Below are positions 33,389 to 45,300 of a stretch of DNA of 64,000 bases, one piece after another (the first letter of the stretch is position 1; each line of letters opens with the position of its first letter). Where the stretch lies: contig JASPKZ010004575.1 in assembly GCA_030220185.1 (NCBI GenBank), positions 558,001-622,000 of the forward strand, written 5' to 3'. The notes under the pieces were generated by a model that worked only from the letters and a program-made list of their open reading frames with translations, did no database searches and had not been told where the DNA came from. Origin of the DNA: Diploptera punctata (lineage: Eukaryota > Arthropoda > Insecta > Blattodea > Blaberidae). Both the position numbers and the translations under genes were made by a program.

Positions 33389-36300
33389 CTGAAAACATAT
33401 GTAAACAAATTTACAGTATGATCATAATATGGAAATTAATATACATAGACAAACCATCTCTAAGAAATAGGTAACTCAATTAAAGAGAATTTTTGTCTGA
33501 ACCATGATTTGAACCCAAGCCTCCAAGCATGTAAATCTAGAGGTTTTGGGTTAAAATCCCAGTTCAGGGAGAAAAAGTTTCTCTTTAGTTGTGTTAAACT
33601 TAACAGTACACTTTATATTTGAAAAGAAAAATATACGCCTAGACTGGGGTTTGAACCCAGGACCGTTGACTCTCAATGTCAATGTTCTTCCATGTGAGCT
33701 ACCTAGGCCTCCAATCTAAACGCGTATTTTTCTCTTCTACATAGTTAACTCCCTAACCCCAAATGCTATGAGCCGTTGCTACGATTTTTGCAAATGGCAG
33801 CTTATTTATTAAGAAGACATTTTATTGGGAATACATGGAAGAGCATTGACATAGAGAGTCAAAGGTCCTGGGTTCAAACCCCAGTCTAGGCATATATTTT
33901 TCTTTTCAAATATAATTTGTCCATCATTAAGATGTTTAAAAACGAATAATATTAACATTGAAAGAAGCACTACTGGCTTTATAAGTAATGTTTAAATTCC
34001 CAATAAAATGTCTTCTTAATAAAGAAGCCGCCATTTGCAAAAAACGTAGCAACGGCTCGTAGCATTTGGGGTTAGGGAGTTAACTATGCAGAAGAGAAAA
34101 ATATGCGTTTAGATTGGAGGCCTAGGTAGCTCACATGGAAGAGCATTGACATAGAGAGTCAAAGGTGCTGGGTTCAAACCCGAGTCTGAGCGTATATTTT
34201 TCTTTTCAAATATAATTTGTCCATCATTACCTGGTAATCTATTGGGACATGGGGATTGTAGCACAATTCTGAAAATATTGTAATTAATAAAAAAAACTGT
34301 AAAAAATGTATTAATTATTGTTTACAATATGAATACTGACCTGAGGAATATAATATATTGTCGCTGTTTCCAAAACCTCGTAACTCCACCAGCAGCTAAA
34401 TTTGTAATTTTGATTGTTAATGAGTTGGTTATTTTGACTCACCTCATATTTCTTGTTTTTATGCAGACCAGGTTTCATTGCTTCTACACGATATTGTCAA
34501 TGCATTCCAACTCATCGGCAATGCCTATTGGAATGCATTGACAATGTTGCGCAGAAGCGACAAAACCTAGTCTGCATAAAAAACAATAATATGAGGTGAA
34601 TCAAAATAACCAACTCATTAATAATTAAAATAAATTTCAGTGTTATTTCCTACATATATTAAATAAAGAAAATTGTAATTTTGAGTCTTGTGAATTCAAA
34701 TACTCGATCCTCAAAATCTTAACGAACATATAGATGTGCAATACAGATTTTGTACATAGTTGAGGATCGAGCTATTTGAAAAATAGACAAAAAATTTCAA
34801 ATTTAGCTGCTGGTGGAGTTACAAGGTTTTGGAACACCAACGATATGTGTGTGGTCTTTTTGTCCATAGAAGTAAAAAAAAATTGAGGGTGGTTTGAAAA
34901 GTTCTTGGAATCACTAACAGAGATCGCCAATTCTGACATGACAATTAAAGTACCTTCATGAACAAACACATGGCATATCAATGCTCTGGATAAAGAATAT
35001 TGTGATGCAGATGCTACTTTATTGTTGATATCATGTAGTGATTTTGGAATATGGGAAAACAAAAAGAAACCTACAAATTAGAACCAAAGAACACATAAGA
35101 AACATTAAAAACGGGGAAATAGAAAAATCTGCAGTTGCTGCTCATGTTTGGTCTGAAAAACATAATATAAATTCGGACATTAAATTATTAAAACAGTTAC
35201 AAAATACAAAAGAGCTGACTATTTAGGAAAAAATCTTTATTCAGAAGAACAAAAAGAGAGTTATGAATTTCGAAATACCGTCGGAACGTGACCTTATTTG
35301 GAGGTTCTTTGGCCAGCCACAGGAGGGAGCTGACATCAACATCCAGGATTTACAACATAATGATAAAATCAAATGTTTCTTACCTCTCCTCAGAGGTAAG
35401 AAACATTTGATTTTACTATAAATTAAACCTCATAGTGATTAATTACTGTAAAAGTAAATTTACAACATAAATACAACCAGTCTGGGCAACATGGTGAAGA
35501 TGATTGATATCCAATTGAAACATGTTCAAGAACAAATCAACATTAATGTTGAAATAAGATAAACAGATTCAAAATAATATAATTAAAAGAACCTCAAAAT
35601 ATTACTTCCTAAAATAAAACATGTTTATCTAGTGTTCTCTGCTCTATGAATTTATTTTCAGTTTCCCCCAGAATCCTTGATCCATTCTTTTCAGGTCCAT
35701 TTTTTTTTTTCAATTTTGTTTTGTAATTAAATTACTCCTAATATTATTATGAATTAGTTATTATGACTCCCTCATATAAAAAATGAACGGGTACTCTAAG
35801 AGTTAATGGAGCTCGAGAGAAAAGACTCAGTCCAGAACTCACTGCTGAAACTTAAGTCAAAATTGCAGCATCGAAGATGTAGAATCATTTTGTAGCCTAT
35901 TAACTGACAACACTCGTGGACGATTAGCCTATATATAAGTCAACTTCGAACTGACTAACTCCACTAAGCCAGATTAATTTAAATGGCTACGTATATTAAA
36001 ATAGTTTTTATAGGTAACTGATAATAATTAAAAGAAACCTCATAGTTAAGGCAGAATTTTTTATCACTCACCTCATATTGTTCTTCTTATTTGACTATAA
36101 ACTAGTTTCGGAACATAGTTTCTGTTCCATCCTCAGTATTGTCACAACCGTTGTCCTGTCATCTTGAAGAGCTCTTCAAGAAACTATGTTCCGAAACTAG
36201 TTTATAGTCAAATAAGAAGAACAATATGAGGAGTGATAAAAAATTCTACCTTAATGAATATACCTCATAGTGAGAATTCCTAAAATAAGTAACCTCATAG

Positions 36301-39300
36301 TGTTATTTCCTACAACTATTAAATAATCTTAATATTTAATAACAAAATTTTAGATAAGAATAATGAAAGCACATTTTATAGAAATATTAAATGGACTAAA
36401 CACTGTAGTATAGTTAGTTAAATCAATGAGCTACAAGCTGGAAGGCTGTGGGTTCAAGTCCTGATGGGATTAGTATTTTCAAAACTAGCCTAAAACTTCT
36501 GGTGGTATCATAGCCCTGGGATCAACTCAGTCTCTAAAAGAAATGAGTATCAATGTTCTGGAGGTAAAGGTGGCCGTCACTCAGGGTTGATATCTCATGC
36601 CAATTATCTAGGACAGTGGGATCCTTAACCTCCTATTATCCCAAAGACTTCCTAAGGCACATATTGAGATCACCTTTTAAACATACCTGAGCCAGGCGGA
36701 TGACCTGTCCTATGAAGATCAGAGAGATTATTTTGTTGCTGTAGAAGGTGTCCATTGATCGGCAGGTCACTTAACCGACCCAGGTAACCCAAACGCATTT
36801 CAATATCTGCATTAATAAAAAAAAATCTTTCATTAAAATGCACAATAAATACATCTATTAAAAGAGGATTGGCAATTCCAAGAAAATTAAAATATAAAAT
36901 TATGGAATATTCACCTGAAAGGTTCGTCTCCTCAACTTTATTAGTTATTTAACTGTAGCGCTTTCAGGACTTGTCCCATCATCGACAGGATTCAAAATTG
37001 GTGTTTCACTGAAGATCTGGTAGAGGAGGTTGCATGAACTGGGTTTGTTTTCGTTTATCAGATGGTCGTTGTTGTGAACTGCTTTCATAATTTCCATCTC
37101 CTCAAGTACGTTGAGGAGATGGACCTTTCAGGTGAATATTCCATAATTTTATATTTTAATATTGAATAATACCTCAACGGAACATATCATGAATCTTATA
37201 AAAGTTGGCTAATTCCAAGAAAATAATTAGTTTTAAGAGATTGTTTTAAAACATTGCACACTATGTAAATTATCATTTCTGAATGTATATTATAATAGTG
37301 TATAAATGTGTCACATTCAGTACCGTAAACCAGTTAAGGCAATTAAGGAGACTACCGTGTATGTGGCCGTCGGTCAGCTAACTCGCTTTAGAGCGGGCGC
37401 GAACAAACCGCATTTATATTTGGTGCCTAAATATTGTTTATATATTAAATTTGGGAATTTTTAACATTATGAGGTTCAATTAATAATAATTAAATGAATC
37501 GTGATTTCTTCTTACCTCATACTTCTATGTTTTTTTAAACACAGCACTGCAGTATCGGCGACACATTATCGTCATCATCAGCTGTTTTCACGACTGTCAA
37601 TTTTTTTCTTTTGCCGGTAATTATCTAGACTGCCATCTGGTGTTCTTTTGAAGGAATTATTCTCCAAACTGCCATCTGGTGTTATTTTGAATGAATCATT
37701 TTCTAAACTGCTATCTGTTGTATTTTTGAAGAACTTTGTAATCAAGCTCGGTTTGTCCGGAATCTCGAAGTTCATAGTTCTAGTATGGTTTTTTTTAATA
37801 TATATTTTTTTCCCAAACTGTTAAATCCAAAGGTTTAGATAGATGTTTTATAAGTTTTGCTTCTTTTTCAATCCTATGATGCTCTAATAAACTATGTGCT
37901 GCTATAGCTGATTTTTCAATTTCTCCATTCTTTATGTTTCTGAAGTGCTCTTTTTTACGAGTTTCCAAGTTCCTTTTTGTTTTTCCTATATATATCCTGT
38001 TGCAATCTTTGCAATCAATTTGATAAATTCCAGATTTTTTGTTGTCTGGGGTGTTACATTTAACATCTATCTAAACCTTTGGATTTAACAGTTTGGGAAA
38101 AAATATATATTCAAAAAGAACCATACTAGAACTATAAACTTCGAGATTCCGGACGAACCGAGCTTGATTACAAAGTTCTTCAAAAATACAACAGATAGCA
38201 GTTTAGAAAATGATTCATTCAAAATAACACCAGATGGCAGTTTGGAGAATAATTCTTTCAAAAGAACACCAGATGGCAGTCTAGATAATTACTGGCAAAA
38301 GAAAAAATTGACAGTCGTGAAAATAGCTGATGATGACGACAATGTGTCGCCAATACTGCAGTGCTGTGTTTAAAAAAAAACATAGATGTATGAGGTAAGA
38401 AGAAATCACGATTCATTTAATTATTAGCCTAAATATTGTGTTGGCTTAGTATGTCTTGGAGATCATAGATGGCATGTAAATGTACATTTTCTATTCCCGT
38501 TTGACACGTTTAATCTTGATGAATCCCCTTTTATTTTTTAAACATATAACACATGAAATTCGTTCACCCAAACTTGTCTCCAGTCTCCAATGCAGTCGTA
38601 TTTGTTTCTCCTTATCGCGCTGTTCTTTGTGCATGAGTGAAACCATGGCAAAAGAAAAATGTCTCACTGAGGAAGAATTAGTGAATATTTTGTATAATGA
38701 TGATTCAGGTGACAACTGATTCGTGAATAAGAAGATTCACAAAGTGAAAGTGAAGATGAACTTCCACTTCCTGAAATTGATATGCTGACACTATGTGATG
38801 TCAATCACCCAATTTATCTCACCATCAAATCCTACAAGGATATCTCCTTTAGGTATGTACAAAATTTGAATTTTCTAGGACTAATAGTTTGTGAATAATG
38901 GTCCATTTTCTGAAGTGCCACAAAAAGGGTAGCTGGGATATTTAAATGGCTGGTCTGTGGGTTTAAATGCCCTGCTCAGTGCCTGGTACTGAATGTGTTA
39001 ACAAATATTTATAACGTAAGATAACCAGATTAATTTTATTTATTTCTTACATCATTCTTAGAGGTTCTTGGCCTGATACAATTGTTGTTGCTGTACTTAC
39101 TCCTTTGGAAGATGGAGAAGACAATATTCAGGACAGCTTTTATGAAGACATAGAGAAGTTATTTGGCCAATTTAGAGTAAAACTCAAACTCAATGAAACA
39201 ATGGGCTGAGAACGCCCTGGCCTCATCTCTATATGTGTTAATCACAGAGATGGAAGATCTTCCAGCCAGTACAGAGGTAACATGTGGTCAACATCTTGGA

Positions 39301-42300
39301 TCCCCCAGCCATTACAACTGTTTTCTCATCCTAGAGCCATTACTTATTGTAGCTACCCAAATTCCTCATGATATGGGTGGTTACCATATGAAAATTCTCT
39401 TTGGAAAGTATGAAACAAAATGGCTGAAGATATCGAGTCTTCTGTTGCTATGTCACCATATAAATTTTTTTGCATACTTATTGCTTCTACATCGTACATC
39501 GGTATCCATTATCAATGAAAAGCGAGCAGGTCACATCCTTTGTTTTGATGAAGATCACTTTAAGAGCGGATAGAGATATAAACTGAATTCAATTGGCTGA
39601 GCAGTGCCATTACGAAATGGACTATGTTATATAAAAAAACATTAAAAATCTGTTTACAACCACATACCTGTTGGATAAGGCCTTCTAGGATCTCCCTGCT
39701 GCCACGTTAATGGAGCACATACAGCATTAGATGCACTAATTTTATGTGCAAATTTAATCAAGTCTTCTGAAGGAACAGGTCGTTTGTTAGCCCGAGCAAT
39801 TGATTGAAGTTTCTGTTTTGCTTGGTATATAGCAGTTGCCTATAAGAGAACATCCATAATAAATGTTTATTAAGTGTAAACTCACCAGATTTTGACACAC
39901 ACACACACACACTTCTGTCAAATTTTACTCATACAGTTTCATTTTTAAAACATTTACTACTATTTCTAACATTTTTTAAAATGTTTTCTAATGATTTTCC
40001 CAATATATACATATATATAACGGAAGGTCGAGGGTTCAAGTCCCGTTGGGGTCAGGATTTTTAAACTAACCCAAAACTTCTGGCGGCACTATGGCCCTGG
40101 GGTCGACTCAGCCTATAACGGAAATGAGTACCAGATGCTTGTTCTGGGGGTAAAGGCGGCCGTCATGCAGGACTGACAACCCGGCTGACATCAAGTGCCG
40201 ATTGTCTAGAAAAAGTGGGAGCCTTAACCTCCTACTACCCCAAAGGCCTCCCGAGGCCTGTCGTGGAACTACTTTACTTTATATATATATATCCATCCAT
40301 AGTAATTCTGCCCGAAGGCAGGTCCTTCTCTGCAATCATAGCATTTTCATGCTATGCTTGCAGCTTTACTAGGGAATTGTAGGTGTGGTAGCTTCCCGTT
40401 GCTTTCCACACCAGTGAAGGATGATGATGGTCATATGATTTCAGGGACCATTTGGGCCTTAAAGTTTCCCTGACATTTGTCTTACAGGTGAGGAAAAACC
40501 CCAATAAAAACCTCACCCAGAAAAACTGTACCGACCGGGGATCGAACCCGGGCCCGCTGCGTGACAAGGCAGCATGCTACCTCGAGACCACATCGGTGGA
40601 CACACATATATATATATATATACAGAGTGTATCAAAAAGGATGGCGCAAACTTACAAGGTTGAAAGTACACAATAATAGAAGCAACAATATCCCAGTAAA
40701 CATGGGTCCGCAATCGAGCCGTTTACGAGATAATTACGAATGTATGGTTACAAATCGCCACTGACTTCATTGTAAACATCGTCCTAGTTAGTAGAAATTT
40801 ATTTGAATTTAGACTTTACTATTAATTTTTCATCTCATTTAGTTCACATTTCACAGTTCACTTCACTTATGGGTTACCTGTTAAAGGAGATGTTAAAGTG
40901 TCTTCCTTGCATCTGGATGCAATACTGAGCTCGTCACTGCAATGAATGTCGAATTCTTTCAAAAACCCCTGGATCATTTCTGAATTTTTGACAAGCATGT
41001 ACAACTCTCTGCTCCAGTTCTTCAATCGTGTTAACGGGTGTGCTGTACACTTCGCTTTTGAGGTGAACCCAGACATAAAAATCCAAAGGATTTAGATCAG
41101 GTGATCTTGGAGGCCAAGGTACAGATCTGCCTCGACCTATCCATCTTTGGCCATATCTGCGCTTTAGATGCCGTCTCACAGCAGCAGCAAAATGTGCCGG
41201 AGCTTAATCATGCATGTACCACAAACTCCAACGTTGCTGAAGGGAAACATCCTCAAGCAATCCTGGGAGATGACGCCACAGAAACCTAAGGTACCTCCGT
41301 CCATTAAGTTTTCGTGGAAGAATGTGTGGCCCAATGAGATAATCACCTAGTACGATGTTACAAAAATAATGTCAGTGGCGGCTTGTAACCATACATTTGT
41401 AATTATCTTGTAAACGGCTCGTTTGCAGACCCATGTTTACTGTGACATTGTTGCTTCTATTATCATGTACTTTCAACCATATAAGTTTGCGCCATCCTTT
41501 ATGATACACCCTGTATATATACACATGTTTACTCGACATGGACCTGGACCTTGACCATATCCATAACTATCAAGAAATTGGAAATAACATGTTAATGTTA
41601 ATAGAATGCCCAGATGAAGAATCATCCACAGAGAGAAATAAGGAAAACTTCAGTAGATCATTACAGTCCTTTGAGGACCATGACCTGTCAGGACGATGAT
41701 GATCATATATGTATTTTTTTACAACATTCAACTAGATACGTACATACCACAATGATTATAGCAGCCATATTATATGTTCCAATATAACCAACATGTACTT
41801 CCAAAGTTCAACCTGTTACAAGGCATCTGACACATACTAGTTCATGACTTACTATGAACTAATTAACTATTTATACTAAATACACTTACTACACACAAAA
41901 CCCAGTAAAACTAAGTAAAATGACCCTAAGGAACTAAATTACAGAATAAACTTCCCAAATACCTTTCATTAGTTCTTGAAAAGGGCCTAAATTCTATTTT
42001 TGCTAAATATGATTAAACTCCTAACTAGGATAAATCTAGTAAGAACGAGTATTAATATTTTGGTTAGGTTTCAAGTTTAAGGGTCGAATGTTTGAACGCA
42101 TTAGACAGTAAAAGGCGTTCTCTGCTGATAAAGTTTTATTCAAACACATTTTTCTTACTCAGAAATCTATTCACGCGGTAATAATTGTAAAGCTACCTGA
42201 CAAGGTACCTTAAGATCGTAGCTCAAGATATAAACTTATGTGAAAATCCCGAAGGGAACCGATGGTAACCGATATAGTTTGAAACTTATCCAAGATGTCG

Positions 42301-45300
42301 GACCTTGAAGACTTCGATCATGTTTTCGGTATACGCGGAGAAGAGGAATTTGATAGAGTCTACCAAAGAATTCAACTGGAAGAACAGGTGAATCGGCGTA
42401 ATATTGCATGTCGCAGACGTGTTTGTATACGGTATTATTTGCGGGATGCAAGCATAAATGCATTCCTCTATAGCAGACGAAAATAACAGAAGTGGTTTTA
42501 TCGCTGAGAATTCTGGGTAATTCGTTGCCAATATTACGAAAACGTCAACATTCATGCATGACCGGTTAAGGCGGCTGTTAATTCGATCTCAGCTCACCAG
42601 TGATTGGAAGTAATTTGAGTAGAGAGTAATGTATTTGCATACGACCCTAAGACTTCAAGCTAGTTAGAGTGAGTGAGTGTATTTTGGTTAACTTTTTAAG
42701 TTAAAGACTTCAATATTGGAGTACATATATTGCGCAGATGTTTGGGGTTTTTCTCCTGTAGTTGGCAACATGCATTCCAGTATTCTGTATGTTGGCTGCA
42801 TCATGTGATTCTATATTGTATCCGTTATCTGCCTGCTGATGCATACACAAAGTGCCTTCTTTGGATTTAGAAAAATTGCCCATTAAACGAGTAGTTGACA
42901 CTGTAAACAAGTTGGCAATTGAATATAGCGGCAATATGTGTTATCACGTAGGCAATGATGACGCATCAGTCACTTGTTCTACGATCAAAAATTCAAAGTA
43001 GCCATGATAGCCAGCAGAACACTAGAATAGCCTTTTAAATAATATGTACGTAATTTATTTGGCTCAAGTTTAGAATACCTTAACCTATTATATTCAAGTT
43101 AACATCTGTATCTGTTAAGTTTCAGATGACAATGAAGAGGAATTCCTTCAAAAGAACACCAGATGGCAGTCTAGATAATTACCGGCAAAAAGGAGAAAAA
43201 ATTGACAGTCGTGAAAACAGCTGACGATGACGACAAAGTGTCGCCGATACTGCAGTGCTGTGTTTAAAGAAACATAGATGTATGAGGTAAGAAAAAAATC
43301 ACGATTCATTTAATTATTGACAATGTGAATTCATTTCACTATATATTACACAACCAAGTTAACTGTGCATGGGCGGAGAGGAATAGTTTTAGCACTAGTG
43401 TCACCGAGCTACTGAATCTGTGGAAGGGATGTAGAAGAAAACTGTACATCTGATCACGTATCAAAATTTTTCAACTTCAAATGCGGGGGGAGAATCTCTA
43501 AGCACGTGTGAAAGATATTAACTTGGTTGTCAAATTAGTCATTTAAGCACAGAACGCTCAAGCGGTCGGATCATTTAAAATCACAGTATTTGTTATCTCT
43601 CTATTACCAGCCTCACAATAAATCACAAGTGGCAACATGTAATGAGAAGGGCAAGGAAGGGACAGCTCATTCCTAGACGTAACCCCAAAAGTAACAGGGT
43701 TGTCAAGTTAGTCATTCTGCCACTGACCGCACAGAATGACGGATCATTAAAATACACAGTATTTGTCAGCTCTCTACCTGCCAATCAAACAACATAATAC
43801 AAAGGACAGGAAGTGGCAACATAGTAAGGAAGAAAAAAGAGATAAGCAGTTTGTTAGTTTAACATTTTTCTGCCTGCACAAAACACTTGGATGGGTAATA
43901 TATGTTATATTATTATTTATATATAGGTCTAAATTAGGGTGTCCATTCATCCTGTTTTTCCCAGGACAGTCCTGTTTTTTTGGAAAATGTCCCGCTGTCC
44001 CAAAAGTTTTCTTGGGGTACTCAAATGTCCCACTTTTGGGATGATGCTTTGTCAATGTATTTATGAATGGTGACTTTCGTTTTATTCTTTACTATGTAGG
44101 CCTAATTATGAATATGAACGCTAGAAAGCGCCAGTTGTATGACCACGATGCAATATGGTCAAAAAAAAACAATGAAAATTGAAACTGTAAAGGCATTGCT
44201 CATGGTAAAAACACATTTTAACGATGTATTATGTACTTCATTTTATGATAGAATTTCAAAAGAAAATAAACTACTTGATGAAATACATAAACCATTTAAG
44301 TACAGCAAAGCAAATGTATCTACCAGTCTACCTGTGTAGCTGAGTAAGTAATTCTAATGGACAATAAAAAGTACCCATAACTTATATGTGCAATTTGTAT
44401 AATTTGTTTCATATAATTTTTTTAACTTCCTTTTATATTTTGTTAATGTCCCACTCTTTTTTTTTAAATGTCCCATGTTTTTCCTTTAATTTTTCGTACA
44501 TGTCCCCTTTTACATTGAAAGTATTATGGACACCCTAGCCTAAATTGTAATTGTAGACAAGTCTTAAAACATCTATGATGTTTTGATGGATAATAAAATA
44601 AATATGTAAATTGTCGCATTATGATTTTTTCAAAGTTCTATAGAATTGTTGTGCGCATGTGTAAATGTTTAAAAAACTTCGGCTGTGGTCCATTACTTGG
44701 CACACACAATTTTACACTTACATTCTTATGCCACTGTTGCACTAAACACTTTTCAACCATTTATAATAACGTTTCGTACTATTTTAAACATTTTGGAACC
44801 ATTTTAAAAACATTTCTTACGGTTTTTAAATATTTATAACTATGCAAAATTTGTGCATCGGGTTCTAGAGACACGGAAATGCTTCATGTAACATCTGCTA
44901 GTTGGCTCTCAAATCGGAGTTACCAACATTTGAAAATAATTTCAAACCATATTTAGTGTTAGTGTACGTAAAATTACTTTATAGTTTATTAAATAATATG
45001 CATGTAAATTGTTTTGTTAGGTTAGGAAATGGGAAATTGGTTACGTCCATTATTTTTAGCATTTGGGAATAAATAATATGCATGTAAATTGTTTTCTTTG
45101 GTTAGGAAATGGCAAGTTAGTTTACATCCATTTTTTTTTAGCATTTGGGAATTTATTCGCAAAGTTGGTAATGCCAACTGCAGAGCCATCTACCGTAAGC
45201 TACATTAACCATTTCAGTAACTCCTGCAACTCGCGCATGCGCACTGCGATTCTGTGGAACTTAGAAGAATTTGTGTGTGTCAAATACTGGACTTTTTCCA

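Larger units (their letters stand above)
33606..34230. mobile_element. Nested inverted copies of a tRNA-bearing repeat (family F)
   Basis: Three tRNA-like copies (33637-33708 minus, 33833-33892 plus but 5' truncated, 34120-34191 plus) sit within shared flanks (attaagaagacattttattg and complement; tatttttcttttcaaatata and complement). The arrangement is an inverted duplication. Another copy is at 63660-63930. It lies in MED4 intron 4. Confidence 0.75.
37438..38426. mobile_element. Head-to-head PLE with GIY-YIG domain, 13-bp TSD
   Basis: gcctaaatattgt at 37425-37437 and 38427-38439 bounds a 989-bp element. Two 5'-truncated copies face away from a junction at 38064/38065. The left copy (minus) is longer and holds the endonuclease domain; the right copy starts within codons for [13 protein letters not shown]. 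The outer ends are the tails shared with 32729 and 43135. Confidence 0.88.

Noticed and set aside
33637..34191. Functional tRNA-Ser(AGA) genes
   Set aside because: Fold is good, but the short variable arm is wrong for tRNA-Ser, and the copies lie in a dispersed inverted repeat with decaying acceptor stems.
43774..44055. 93-codon open frames on both strands
   Set aside because: They lie in the end of a hAT-like element rich in repeated tgtccca-type motifs; no domain visible.
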